Positions 1 to 8,115 of a DNA stretch of 37,860 nucleotides are shown piece after piece. Position numbers and translations under genes: made by a program. The DNA lies in NCBI GenBank assembly GCA_003141335.1, contig PLLR01000024.1, forward strand, positions 1 to 37,860, read 5' to 3'. Source of the stretch: Methanoregula sp. Its GTDB lineage: Archaea; Halobacteriota; Methanomicrobia; Methanomicrobiales; Methanospirillaceae. Under the pieces are notes generated by a model. The model was not told the origin of the DNA. It did no database searches and worked only from the letters and a program-made list of their open reading frames with translations. The stretch's first letter is position 1, and each line of letters opens with the position of its first letter.

Positions 1-20
1 ATTCAACCGCGTAAGTCCTA
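1..20. repeat. Outward-facing terminal repeat, left copy
   Basis: These 20 bases are the exact reverse complement of bases 37840-37859 at the other end. Read outward, both window ends begin with TAGGACTTACGC and then continue beyond the window. The two sequences differ as soon as one moves inward past the 20 bases. This is what is expected when a sequence is bounded by two copies of the same dispersed repeat, for example insertion-sequence ends. No transposase is visible here because the body of the element would lie outside the window. Confidence 0.7.
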
Positions 21-613
21 TCTAATGAAAAACAGCTGCCGCTTAGTCAGTGCGGTATGTACCCGTCCGGATCTGATGGCACCGGGATTCACACGATGGT
101 ACATTAAATAATGATTCCCCCAGTGATTATAAATAATTAATCATGATAGATTCTTGCATTATCGGGCTGGCTCCGAATGTGGCTAAGGTCCGGGCAGGAA
201 TTCTACGGTAGTTCGGGACGATTATACTGTGAATAGGGTACTCCTTTTTCCTACCAATCTTTCTTCCCCGGTTTATTCGTATCTTCCTGACATTGTGTGA
301 CACTTTTTGGTGTACGAGAGCAGGAGATTGGTATTCTGTTTTCATTGACCGCCAGGTACCGGAAAGCTATGTCCAAACACCATAATCCATTTTCTATCAG
401 GTTGCATTCTGGACTTCATTCAGCCTCTGTTCAGCTTTTCCACTATGCAAAGTTGAAATAACACAAAGGGTTTAAAGGATACGTTCCCAGTAACGTTTTA
501 CTGAGTAGTGCACTCAATACGCTCAATTTCCTTTACTGGCGATCAGTAGTTTTTTCGCATTACTCAACACCTGCCCACTGAAGGGCAGTGCACAACCTAA
601 AACACCGAGGTGT
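21..613. other. Region without a convincing gene; small open tail at its left end
   Basis: No long open frame on either strand looks like a protein. Frame 1 is open from base 1 to a TAA at 109-111 and contains an ATG at 25; the 28-residue product ends in the phrase APGFTRWYIK. It could be the cut-off end of a gene interrupted by the left terminal repeat, but I do not recognise it. The stretch 380-600 is mostly AT-rich. A small inverted repeat (CTGCCC, six bases, GGGCAG) lies near 571-588, shortly before the radical SAM gene. A TATA-like TTTAAAGG near 470 could belong to that gene. Confidence 0.35.
607..612 (+). promoter_or_regulatory. Ribosome binding site of the KamA-family gene
   Basis: GAGGTG matches the archaeal anti-Shine-Dalgarno core. 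It is one base from the ATG at 614 and four bases from the next in-frame ATG at 617. The spacing therefore favours 617 as the real start, so the protein may be one residue shorter than annotated. Confidence 0.5.
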
Positions 614-1741
614 ATGATGAATCAGAAATACCTAAGTACTATATCCGAGCTTGACGACCTTGTCGGGCTCACATCCAAGGAATGTGACGCAATGGAGACG
701 GTGAGTGACACATTCCCGTTTCGCTCCAATGAATATTACCTGTCGCTGATTGACTGGAAAGACGGACACGATCCTCTTCGCAGGATAGTCATCCCCGATC
801 CTTCTGAGCTCAGCGGAGGAGGATGTCTCGACCCTTCGTGCGAAAAAGATTTTACCAGAAAACCCGGCCTGCAGCATAAATATAGTCAGACCGGACTCCT
901 GCTCCTGACCGATGTCTGCGGGGGGATCTGCCGGTTCTGTTTCCGGAAACGATTGTTCATGGGTAACGAACGCGAGACTGTGAAGGATGTTTCTGAAGGG
1001 ATTGACTACATCCGTGAGCATAAGGAGATCACGGATGTTCTGTTAACCGGTGGAGATCCCCTGACTCTCGAAACCCGCCAGCTCGAATCGATCCTGCGCC
1101 AGCTCCGTGAGATTGACCATGTCAATATCATCCGGATCGGCAGCAAGATGCTGGCCTATAACCCGTACCGGATTCTCAATGACCCGGACCTCCGCTATGT
1201 TCTCTCGCGGTACAGTACACCGGAAAAACGCATATACCTGATGGCGCATTTTAACCATCCGCGGGAACTGACCGACGTGTCAATCCAAGCTACTGAAGAA
1301 CTCCAGAAAGCGGGTGTCATTATCGTCAGCCAGACACCGATTCTCAACGGTATCAACAGTGAGCCGGAAATATTCACCGAGCTCTTTCGGAAACTTTCAT
1401 TTGCGGGAATCTCGCCATATTACATCTTCCAGTGCCGGCCCTCCCTGGGCAACAGCATCTTCCAGGTCCCGGTCGAACAATCGTATGAAATTATCCAGAA
1501 ATCCTGGCAGGCGTGTTCAGGTCTTGCGAAACGGGCTCGGTTTGTGATGTCGCATGCTACCGGCAAGATTGAGATGGTGGGAAAGACTGCAGGTCAGGTC
1601 TTCATGCGATATCACCAATCGGCTGATCCCGCTAACATCGGGAAATTCATGGTGTTCCGCAGCAATCCGGTGGCACGATGGTTTGATGATTACCGTCATA
1701 TCCTGACGGATTTTGAATCGAAGAAGTCGTGGTTGTTATAA
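614..1741 (+). CDS. KamA-family radical SAM protein, divergent lysine 2,3-aminomutase homologue
   Basis: The 375-residue protein has the radical SAM cysteine motif C-x3-C-x2-C (CGGICRFC, residues 102-109), which binds a 4Fe-4S cluster. It also has the KamA-type GGDP motif at 146-149 and the downstream AHFNHP, SQTPILNG and PYYIFQC segments typical of lysine 2,3-aminomutases. A likely PLP lysine is K318 in HATGKIE. By family knowledge such enzymes move an amino group using S-adenosylmethionine and PLP. The two aspartates that hold the lysine substrate in clostridial KAM are not conserved: the QCD segment reads QCRP (R275), and the DAPGGGGK segment reads MSHATGK. The substrate may therefore not be lysine. 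No ablB acetyltransferase is adjacent, so a role in making N-epsilon-acetyl-beta-lysine is unsupported. At 375 residues it is shorter than typical AblA and nearer EpmB or glutamate-mutase sizes. Family membership is secure; the reaction is not. Confidence 0.88.
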   Translation: MMNQKYLSTISELDDLVGLTSKECDAMETVSDTFPFRSNEYYLSLIDWKDGHDPLRRIVIPDPSELSGGGCLDPSCEKDFTRKPGLQHKYSQTGLLLLTDVCGGICRFCFRKRLFMGNERETVKDVSEGIDYIREHKEITDVLLTGGDPLTLETRQLESILRQLREIDHVNIIRIGSKMLAYNPYRILNDPDLRYVLSRYSTPEKRIYLMAHFNHPRELTDVSIQATEELQKAGVIIVSQTPILNGINSEPEIFTELFRKLSFAGISPYYIFQCRPSLGNSIFQVPVEQSYEIIQKSWQACSGLAKRARFVMSHATGKIEMVGKTAGQVFMRYHQSADPANIGKFMVFRSNPVARWFDDYRHILTDFESKKSWLL

Positions 1742-1756
1742 ACTGGGTTGGATGTT

Positions 1757-2165
1757 GTGAGTGGAAAATCCAATTCCCTGAAAATAGCGAAGCAGATACC
1801 GGCATTCCCACGGGGTTCCATCTCTCTGAAAGACTGGAGCGGGCAGGTCAGGCATGTGGTACGGGATGCTGAATACGCTCGGCATCTTTGACCTTTCCAC
1901 GCTGACCGATGCTGAGAACGTGAACTATATCCGGAAAAAACATTATTTCTGGTTCGGGGAGGTGGGAATGGCCTGTATTCTTGCGGGGAGCATTGCGGTC
2001 CCTGCCGGGATCTGGTTTGCAGGACAGACCGAGATCTCCCTGGCATTCATTGGGGCTGCAACGAATGATATCTGTCTGGAAGACATTGAAGGAAAAGCTT
2101 TGAGCGATACCCAGGCGCTTCAGCTTATCAAAAAAGTACTGCAAAATAGCCCAAGGGGACACTAA
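1757..2165 (+). pseudogene. Frameshifted gene of unknown function downstream of the KamA homologue
   Basis: Two adjoining frames both read as protein. One starts at GTG 1757 and runs to a TGA at 1889-1891, with phrases such as PAFPRGSISLKDW and GQVRHVVRDAEYARHL. The other is open from 1830 to a TAA at 2163-2165 (an ATG lies at 1854) and carries IRKKHYFWFGEVGM and a small hydrophobic stretch rich in Ala and Gly. The overlap at 1830-1891 is where a single-base shift would join them into one protein of about 135 residues. I do not recognise the family. The gene follows the radical SAM gene after only 15 bases on the same strand, so it could once have been co-transcribed with it. If the frames are not one gene, the 1854-2165 part could be a small intact gene of 103 residues. 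Confidence 0.4.
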
Positions 2166-2287
2166 TGGAAATGACCAAAGCAGATCGGAACGAGTTAGTT
2201 CGTCAGCTCAAACTGATCGAGGGATTGAGCATCAGGCAAATATCACGTTTAACCGGCGTGAGTTTTAACATCGTCAAAAGGGCATAG
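2165..2287 (+). pseudogene. Short HTH peptide, probably a cut-off transposase-associated domain
   Basis: The ATG at 2165 overlaps the preceding TAA (TAATG), and the frame gives 40 residues before a TAG at 2285. The second half, with GLSIRQISRLTGVS, reads as a helix-turn-helix of the kind found at the end of REP-associated (IS200-like) transposases or in small resolvase-like proteins. No catalytic domain is attached. It is probably a remnant, although translational coupling to the upstream frame is possible. The assignment rests on the HTH pattern only. Confidence 0.35.
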
Positions 2288-2348
2288 TGACACAGTAAAA
2301 ACGTCCCCTTGTGTCTTCCTTGTGTCTTCGATTGATTTTGCATTGAAA

Positions 2349-2356
2349 GGGAGTGA
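2349..2356 (+). promoter_or_regulatory. Ribosome binding site of the glycosyltransferase-like gene
   Basis: GGGAGTGA lies four bases before the ATG at 2361 and supports that start. Confidence 0.55.
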
Positions 2357-2360
2357 TTAA

Positions 2361-3638
2361 ATGCAGAAGAACAAAAATATTAAAGTTGGAATCGGTTTTG
2401 CCACTGGGAGAAAGAGTTTTCAAAAGGTGCTGAGAACCTACATACACTCCTGGAAGGAATCCGGTTTGGTAGAGAACAAAAGGGTTGGTTTAAATCTTTT
2501 TGTCGCATATGATCTTGATTATCATAAAACCAAAATAACGGATTACACCAATGTACACCCAAAGCTAGTCGAGCAGATTGATAGTAGCAAATTTATTGGA
2601 AGCATCGCTATAAAAGAAGAAATTGACTATTTAATTGGAGAAAACGTTATCAATATTAATGAAGTTCGCATGATTTTTGGCAAGGGGTATGCAGGGAAGC
2701 GTAACGCTGTGCTATATAACGCTATAAAAAACAATATGGATTATCTGGTTTTTCTGGACGACGACGAATACCCGATGGCAGTGACCAATACGCGCAATAC
2801 TGCAATGTGGGGAGGCCAGCATGTTCTGTTAAACCATCTTAAATATATCACTCAAGCGGACATCACCCACGGACATCACTGTGGCTATATATCGCCTATT
2901 CCCTATATGGAATTTAATAACACTATGACCGAAGCGGATTTCCGTTCTTTTATTGAGGCTATCAGCAATGATATCATTAACTGGGATACCTTGAAAACCG
3001 TTATGAAAAACGGCGGGGTAACATATGCTGATACAAAGATATTGACTAGCGATGATGCTATAGAGGTGCAGGAAACAAACCACGCCAAATTCATCTCAGG
3101 CGCTAATCTGTGTATTAACCTTACCGATTCTCGCCGTATTTTTCCGTTTTACAATCCACCGGGAGCTAGAGGAGAGGATGCTTTTTTAAGTACCTGCCTA
3201 AGCGAACGAAAAGTTTTGCGCGTGCCATGCTACACATTCCATGACGGGTTTTCTACCTATAATGACCTTTTAGAAGGTGTTCTCCCAATCCGATTGAAGT
3301 TCATCAAAGCTGATACCGAACAGATTACCACTCGCTTTTACAAGGCCTGTATAGGTTGGATTCGTTATAAGCCATTACTGCTCTATATCACACATCCGGA
3401 TCGTTATGAGGAAAAGATTGAAGAGATGCGGGAACAGCTTAAAGAGACATTGCCTAAAATCTGCACTTATTTCGGGCAGCCGAATTTTATTAAAATCTTA
3501 GCTGAATTGGAGAAATACCATAAAAATGTCGAAAAACATTATCGTGAATTCCTTGAAACACAACGTATTTGGGCAAAAATCATGGAACACTTTGTGAAAA
3601 CCAAAAAGGATTTGAATGAAACACTGGTAAATATTTAA
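2361..3638 (+). CDS. Glycosyltransferase-like protein (GT-A fold), probably horizontally acquired
   Basis: The 425-residue soluble protein contains FLDDDEYP at 131-138, preceded by GYAGKRNAVLYNA. This resembles the nucleotide-sugar and metal-binding DxD region of GT-A glycosyltransferases. A later ARGEDAFLS segment resembles the acidic catalytic stretch of family 2 enzymes, and the last 100 residues look helical and charged. By inference it transfers a sugar in glycan or surface-polymer synthesis; donor and acceptor are unknown. The gene is visibly more AT-rich than the core genes of this window. It stands alone between a decayed segment and IS debris, with no other polysaccharide genes nearby. 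These are signs of transfer. Its end at 3638 is only about 35 bases from the IS630-type remnant on the other strand. The fold call is moderate, from motifs only. Confidence 0.6.
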   Translation: MQKNKNIKVGIGFATGRKSFQKVLRTYIHSWKESGLVENKRVGLNLFVAYDLDYHKTKITDYTNVHPKLVEQIDSSKFIGSIAIKEEIDYLIGENVININEVRMIFGKGYAGKRNAVLYNAIKNNMDYLVFLDDDEYPMAVTNTRNTAMWGGQHVLLNHLKYITQADITHGHHCGYISPIPYMEFNNTMTEADFRSFIEAISNDIINWDTLKTVMKNGGVTYADTKILTSDDAIEVQETNHAKFISGANLCINLTDSRRIFPFYNPPGARGEDAFLSTCLSERKVLRVPCYTFHDGFSTYNDLLEGVLPIRLKFIKADTEQITTRFYKACIGWIRYKPLLLYITHPDRYEEKIEEMREQLKETLPKICTYFGQPNFIKILAELEKYHKNVEKHYREFLETQRIWAKIMEHFVKTKKDLNETLVNI

Positions 3639-3672
3639 AAAGCAAGACTTCTTTAGGATAATATGGATTCAG

Positions 3673-3825
3673 GGTATATTCGACCCCGAATTCTTGATGG
3701 ATCATCGTTCTGACATCGTCAGTTGTCCATGTGGTTTTTTGATTCAATATCTCTATCAGCCGATCTAACTCATCCGATGAAAGTTTCATCGGTCTTCCTC
3801 CACCATAACGGGGAATTAGACCATC
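3673..3825 (-). pseudogene. Remnant of an IS630-type transposase OrfA (helix-turn-helix part)
   Basis: Read on the minus strand, about 51 codons give GLDGLIPRYGGGRP followed by KLSSDELDRLIEIL, WTTDDVRTMIHQEFGVEYT. This is the linker and second winged-helix segment typical of IS630-family N-terminal ORFs. The fragment has neither the first HTH nor the DDE domain. Its 5' side stops exactly at the terminal repeat of the intact IS next to it. After the GVEYT phrase the similarity is lost and the glycosyltransferase gene follows. The simplest reading is an old IS630 copy that was cut by the newer IS and then eroded. Confidence 0.6.
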
Positions 3826-5077
3826 TAGCCCCCTCCAAAAACTACCATTCAGAAAGCTGCTGTAATTGCTTCTTTGAACGAAAGCCGAGAGAAATGACGA
3901 GACCGGATAAAAGTACATTCAGACTAACGGCCTTTTTGACAGAACGAGTTGTATAGCGGTGGAATTTCTGTAAAGAGAACGCATCTTTCGCCAATTTAAA
4001 CACATCCTCAATCAGTGATCTGATAGACTGAAAATAATCCTGATGACCGAGCGAATCCAGCAACCGTTTCACCAGATTTTTGAATAGTTTCATTGTCGTA
4101 TCGGTATCAGGTCGACCGAAAATCGAGAGGGGATACGAAAGATTTTGCATCATTTTGTCCTGATTGAAGTTCTTTCTCGCAAAGATACGCGGAACAATCT
4201 TAAACTCCCGGATTCCCCGAGTGTAATTTCTGTAAGAATAATACCCCTTATCACAAACAACCATGTCACCGATCCGAGCAATCCGTCTTCTCTTCAGTTC
4301 GTTGAGGATCTCATCAAACAAAGGAGCATCATGAGGTGAACCGCGATGGAGAAGGAAACATAACGGTTTGAGGGAGGGGTATTCAATAGCCAGGGTCAGT
4401 TTATAACCGATATAGTACCCATGCGTTTTCGAGTATCCCCAATCAAAATCTCTTGTCGCGAGCTGGGCTTTGGTAATTGTTCTTTTGAACCAATTCAAAT
4501 CGAGTGTGATCGCACTTGAATCGATCAGAATAGTTCTGGCTCTCCTGCGTTTTCTGGTAGTGCAGAGTGAATTCAAGACGCCACAAACGAAGGATACGAA
4601 TTGTTCTTCATCGAATCTACTGAGAAACCGGTAGATATTATCTACCGATGGAACATCGGTGATACGAGCAAATTTTCTCAAACCCGTCCGCTTTCGGAGT
4701 TCTCCCACCACATAAGCACAATCCACGGAGAAAAACATCGAAATGAGAATTGTTCTTATGACGGTACCTGCCATCGTTACCGGTGTTATCCGGTGTTTTG
4801 CTAATTCTTGTTTGGTTCTTCGTGATGTGGTTATGAGTAGGACCTGCTCCAGCAGTAATCATTTTGGATCTTTACGATCTACTATGAGTGGGGGATACAT
4901 GTTTACCAAAATAGTATTCCCCTTCGAGTACGATCAATTTTACGGTCAATTATCAGTCGTTTCTTAATTTTATGCAATATTCTAATGTACTTTTACTATC
5001 AAAAGACAATTTATTGAGGAATACGCTACTAGCGCGCATTTCTAACTCGTTTTCATGCAATATTTTGGAGGGGGCTA
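3826..5077. mobile_element. Insertion sequence of about 1.25 kb with 15-bp perfect terminal inverted repeats
   Basis: The left end TAGCCCCCTCCAAAA (3826-3840) and the right end TTTTGGAGGGGGCTA (5063-5077) are exact reverse complements. If the outer TA on each side is a duplicated target, the element proper is 3828-5075. The single transposase reading frame on the minus strand stops one base inside the left repeat. About 160 bases separate the putative transposase start at 4900 from the right repeat. They are AT-rich and contain a 10-bp direct repeat, ATGCAATATT, near 4971 and 5054. The catalytic pattern suggests the IS4/IS5 superfamily of DDE transposases; I cannot name the exact element. Confidence 0.85.
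3842..4900 (-). pseudogene. DDE transposase (IS4/IS5-like) with an in-frame TGA at codon 14
   Basis: The catalytic triad is visible in the part starting at ATG 4774: D85 in ILIDSSAI, D175 in VVCDKGYYS and E256 in SLIEDVFKLAK. The reading frame stays open upstream of that ATG through 42 codons, with sensible protein (LAKHRITPVT), to another ATG at 4900 that begins MYPPLIVDRKDPK. Codon 14 of this longer frame is TGA (4859-4861). The intact protein would have about 352 residues, normal for the family; a change from TGG or CGA would produce this stop. Translation may still restart at 4774 and give a 310-residue protein that keeps all catalytic residues but lacks the N-terminal DNA-binding part. 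The C-terminus is complete. Whether the element still moves is unknown. Confidence 0.75.
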
Positions 5078-5170
5078 ATCCATTAATAGTCATTGTCAGC
5101 TTGGAACGATTTTTTTACTGACATGTGAGAATTACCTGCCCGGGACGGGAACTGCCGGGAAAAAAGCTGG
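5078..5170. other. Short spacer between the IS and the MFS gene
   Basis: These 93 bases hold no gene I can support. The upstream half of the interrupted IS630 ORF would be expected on this side of the inserted IS, but none of its sequence is recognisable here. That side has therefore been lost or replaced. Confidence 0.3.
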
Positions 5171-6676
5171 TCATTTCTGCACCGGGCGTTCGTTATCCCC
5201 TTCACCTTTTTCATCCTTTTCTGTTCCGGTGCTCCCAAGCACCGGGAACCTGAGCATGTACCGCAGCCCCCCGACGGTAGAAAGGTTGCGCATCTCACGG
5301 CTGACCTGCGCTATCAGCTCTTGGACGACAAGCCGGTCCTCCACCTCCCCGGCCTCTTTGACAAAGGCGAGCCGGTGGATTGAATAGATCCCAATCAGAA
5401 ACGCAAAGACAAAGAAAAAGTCCCAGTACTGGAAGTCCAGCGTCCGGATGGCAAAGGCTGTTTCCGCGCTTTTCCAGTTAAGGGTGAGCGAGAGTTCGGT
5501 CGCCTTGAACGAATCGACAAACATCCCGCCGATAATCGGTGCAATGCCGGCTGCGAGGGAGTTTGTGATGTTGATCGTAGCAAGGTAGGCGGTTGCGCCG
5601 CCGTGGGGTGCAAGCTTGAGCCCGATGTTTGCCGATGCGAGTGTGACCCCCGCCGTAGACACTCCCATCAGGATGTGCAGGACGATCAGGAGCGGGATGG
5701 TCAGCAGGTACCGGGTGGGCATTGTCGTAAACGTCCAGCCAAGGATGCAGAACATAAAGAGCGGGCCCGAGACCCGCAGGACGGACTTGTTGCTGAACCG
5801 GTCTGCAATCCGGCCCCACATGCCATAGGAGAGCACACTTGCGATCTGGCTAATGACGGCAAGGATAATGACAACCGTAATATCGAAGTCGAGCATGACA
5901 AGCAGGTAGACCGTAAAAAACGGAGCGGCAAGGTTGACGGCAAAGTTCCATGCTCCTAAAAAGGCGATCAGCCGGGAGAAGTTTTCATCGCGGAATGTAG
6001 ACCGGATCTGGTCAAGAGGCGGGACTTTTGCTGCTTCCTTCATCAGTGGTTCAGGAATCCTTGACATGTACCAGATCCCCATCAGCCCGGCGACAGAACC
6101 GCCAAGGAAGATGATCGAGTAGGCAGTGCCCGGGGGAAAGGCTGGATTCCTCTCAATGAAATCGATAAGGACGCTGGCAACAAGGGACAGTACAATCCCA
6201 AGGGTAAGAGATAGGGACATGCGGCGGGAGAAGAAGATGCCCAGGATCTCCTGAGGCACAAGGTCGCGCATCCAGGAATTCCAGCTGCAGTGGGAGATGG
6301 CAGAGATGCTCCCGTACAGGACAAGCGACATGATCAGGACGGGCACGGCGGCAGTCAGGCCAAAGAGGAACGGGATGAGGGCAATGACGATCCAGAAGAG
6401 CCGTGCGACAATCGAAGCGCCAACGCAGACCAGTCGCCGGTTGCGGACATTTTCAACAACCGAGATGGCGGGCATCTGGATCAGCTCGGCAAGCGGGGGG
6501 ATTGCCGCAAGCAGCCCGATTACCGTATTGGACGCGCCCAGCTGGAGGCCGAATGCAACAAGGAAGATCCCGCTTGTTAACGTGACCATGGCCTGCGAGG
6601 CGAGCCCTTCCCTCATGAGAAATGAAAGCCCTTTTGTTACGTCGTCCTCACTTAAGGTCTCTTTCGGGTTCATCAT
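5171..6676 (-). CDS. Major facilitator superfamily transporter
   Basis: From the ATG at 6676 the protein has about 501 residues, with about ten to twelve hydrophobic segments and short charged loops. Typical MFS loop features are DRFSNKSVLRVSG after a mid-protein helix and GRIADRF just before it. The end (TEKDEKGEGDNERP) is long, charged and cytoplasmic. The open frame continues upstream of 6676 for another 73 codons, but that stretch is rich in Pro, Ser and Arg and does not resemble a transporter N-terminus. MNPKETLSEDD is the natural beginning. The substrate cannot be read from the sequence; by family it could be a drug or metabolite exporter. It is divergent from the truncated carboxypeptidase gene, with less than 100 bases between them, and no operon partner is seen. 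Confidence 0.85.
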   Translation of the reverse strand: MMNPKETLSEDDVTKGLSFLMREGLASQAMVTLTSGIFLVAFGLQLGASNTVIGLLAAIPPLAELIQMPAISVVENVRNRRLVCVGASIVARLFWIVIALIPFLFGLTAAVPVLIMSLVLYGSISAISHCSWNSWMRDLVPQEILGIFFSRRMSLSLTLGIVLSLVASVLIDFIERNPAFPPGTAYSIIFLGGSVAGLMGIWYMSRIPEPLMKEAAKVPPLDQIRSTFRDENFSRLIAFLGAWNFAVNLAAPFFTVYLLVMLDFDITVVIILAVISQIASVLSYGMWGRIADRFSNKSVLRVSGPLFMFCILGWTFTTMPTRYLLTIPLLIVLHILMGVSTAGVTLASANIGLKLAPHGGATAYLATINITNSLAAGIAPIIGGMFVDSFKATELSLTLNWKSAETAFAIRTLDFQYWDFFFVFAFLIGIYSIHRLAFVKEAGEVEDRLVVQELIAQVSREMRNLSTVGGLRYMLRFPVLGSTGTEKDEKGEGDNERPVQK

Positions 6677-6750
6677 GGCTAAAACACAGGAACCGGTGAT
6701 TTGACTGGGAGTTCCCCGGCCTTGTACAGGCCGTTTTTTGTCCTGAATGT

Positions 6751-7761
6751 TTGTTATTGGCAGGCAGTTCGAAAAAGATTTCGTTCCTGTTGCCGGGAGT
6801 TGCGACCGGTTTTGCCGTATGGTGCGGGGATATGAGCGGAATTCCGGGAGCAAGGCGCCGGTGGGCAAGGGCGATGCGGCGGCTGACGGATACAAACCGT
6901 CTTGTCAATTCCGTGACAACGGGGCCGGCAGGAGATCCCCTTGCGGTTTCTATAATGAAAGGTCCCGCCGGAACGATTGTCGTGCAAGGTACGATAGCTG
7001 CCGATGCAGGACCGGTCAACCAGACCTTTACGGTAAAAACACCGGCCGCATTTGCCCGCACGCTCTTCATTGAGGCATTAACCCGGCAGGGGATCCGCGT
7101 GACTGCTGTATCAACCGGGGATAACCCATCGGCAATACTCCCGGCACCGGCTGCATATACAGATGCCCGGAAGGTTGCAGAACTCATCTCACCCCCCTTC
7201 TCCGAGGACGTGAAACTGACGCTTAAGGTTTCCCAGAACCTCCATGCCGATACCTATGTCTCCCTGATTGCCGTAGCATCCAACAAAACTGACTTCTACA
7301 ACGGTATGCTGGAAGAGGGAAAGATCCTCAGTTCCCTCGGTCTTGACACACGCGGTGTTTCCCTTGGGGATGGTGAAGGCGGTGCGATCGAAGACCGCAT
7401 CTCCCCCCGGTCCGCTGCAGAGCTCCTGACCCTCATGACCACACGCCCGTATGCTAAGGAGTACGAGAACACACTCCCCCTCCTTGGGGTAGACGGGTCC
7501 CTTGCCACGTCCTGCAGCCCTGACAGCCCGGCACGCGGCAGGGTGTATGCAAAGACCGGCACCACCGGCACCTATGACCCGCTGAACTACCGCGGTTTCC
7601 TGCTTGTCAAATCCCTTGCCGGGTATGTCGACACCTCACACGGGAAGCGACTGGTCTTTGCCATCTATGTGAACAATGTGCCTTTTGGAAATGTCGATGA
7701 CATGATGACCGCAGGCAACGATCTTGGCAGTATTGCCGAAGCAATCTACATGTATTATTGA
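6751..7761 (+). pseudogene. 5'-truncated D-Ala-D-Ala carboxypeptidase/endopeptidase (PBP4/DacB, peptidase S13)
   Basis: The frame (first TTG at 6751, first ATG at 6832) encodes the middle and end of an S13 peptidase. The SxN motif is SQN at 161-163 of the 336-residue translation and the KTG motif is at 268-270 (YAKTGTTG). A degraded version of the DGSG segment follows the SxN motif (GDGEGG). Intact PBP4 proteins have roughly 450-500 residues and carry the nucleophile in an N-terminal SxxK motif. That part is missing: upstream lies only a short spacer and then the divergent MFS gene. Without the nucleophile it cannot act as a peptidase. The family normally works on bacterial peptidoglycan, which methanogens lack, so the gene was probably acquired from a bacterium before it decayed. 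The remaining frame is uninterrupted, so the truncation may be recent. Confidence 0.7.
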
Positions 7762-8115
7762 TTTGTTTCAGGATATCCCCCGATCTGGGTACGTCGGGGG
7801 GTCACATGCATACCCCCTACCCTCTCAGCACAAGAGGGGTACCCGCCCACCTTTCCCTCATACAGGTGTTCCCGCTGCTCCGCTTCAATTTCGTTCCATG
7901 CCAGCACGCCCTGGCTCCTGTGCGCTGAGAAAGAATCGCTCCATATTCATGATTTTCGAGAAAAGAGTATCGTTGTGCATTACGAGCGGTTCGGCTTGGA
8001 CGATGACGTCAATCAGCTCCCGCTCCCTGAATTACCAGTAAACCTTCTACCCTGTGGGGGTGGACAGATCAATCCCTTATAAGAATAACACGCCTACAGT
8101 AATGGTAACCTGATC
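7762..8115. other. Gap with two hairpins and a possible eroded coding tail
   Basis: Directly after the S13 remnant lies a perfect 7-bp stem, CCCCCGA (7777-7783) with TCGGGGG (7794-7800) and a 10-base loop. It is a candidate terminator, although no T-run follows. A weaker hairpin (CCTCT...AGAGG) lies near 7821-7840. In the frame of the S13 remnant the sequence stays open from its stop to a TAA near 8083. The last 50 codons look protein-like (SIVVHYERFGLDDDV, LPELPVNLLPCGGG) but have no start and no family I recognise. Confidence 0.3.

Noticed and set aside
127-345. 72-residue open frame on the minus strand
   Set aside because: Composition is basic without any recognisable pattern, no ribosome binding site, and it lies in an AT-rich stretch with no conserved features.
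4859-4861. TGA in the transposase read as selenocysteine
   Set aside because: No selenocysteine insertion structure is evident, the position is in a transposase N-terminus, and pyrrolysine would use TAG, not TGA.
6677-6895. N-terminal extension of the MFS transporter
   Set aside because: The added 73 residues are unlike a transporter start and overlap the divergent gene region; the MNPKETL start is natural.
7724-8041. 105-residue plus-strand open frame after the S13 remnant
   Set aside because: It begins inside the S13 frame in another phase, crosses the hairpins, and has a low-complexity composition.
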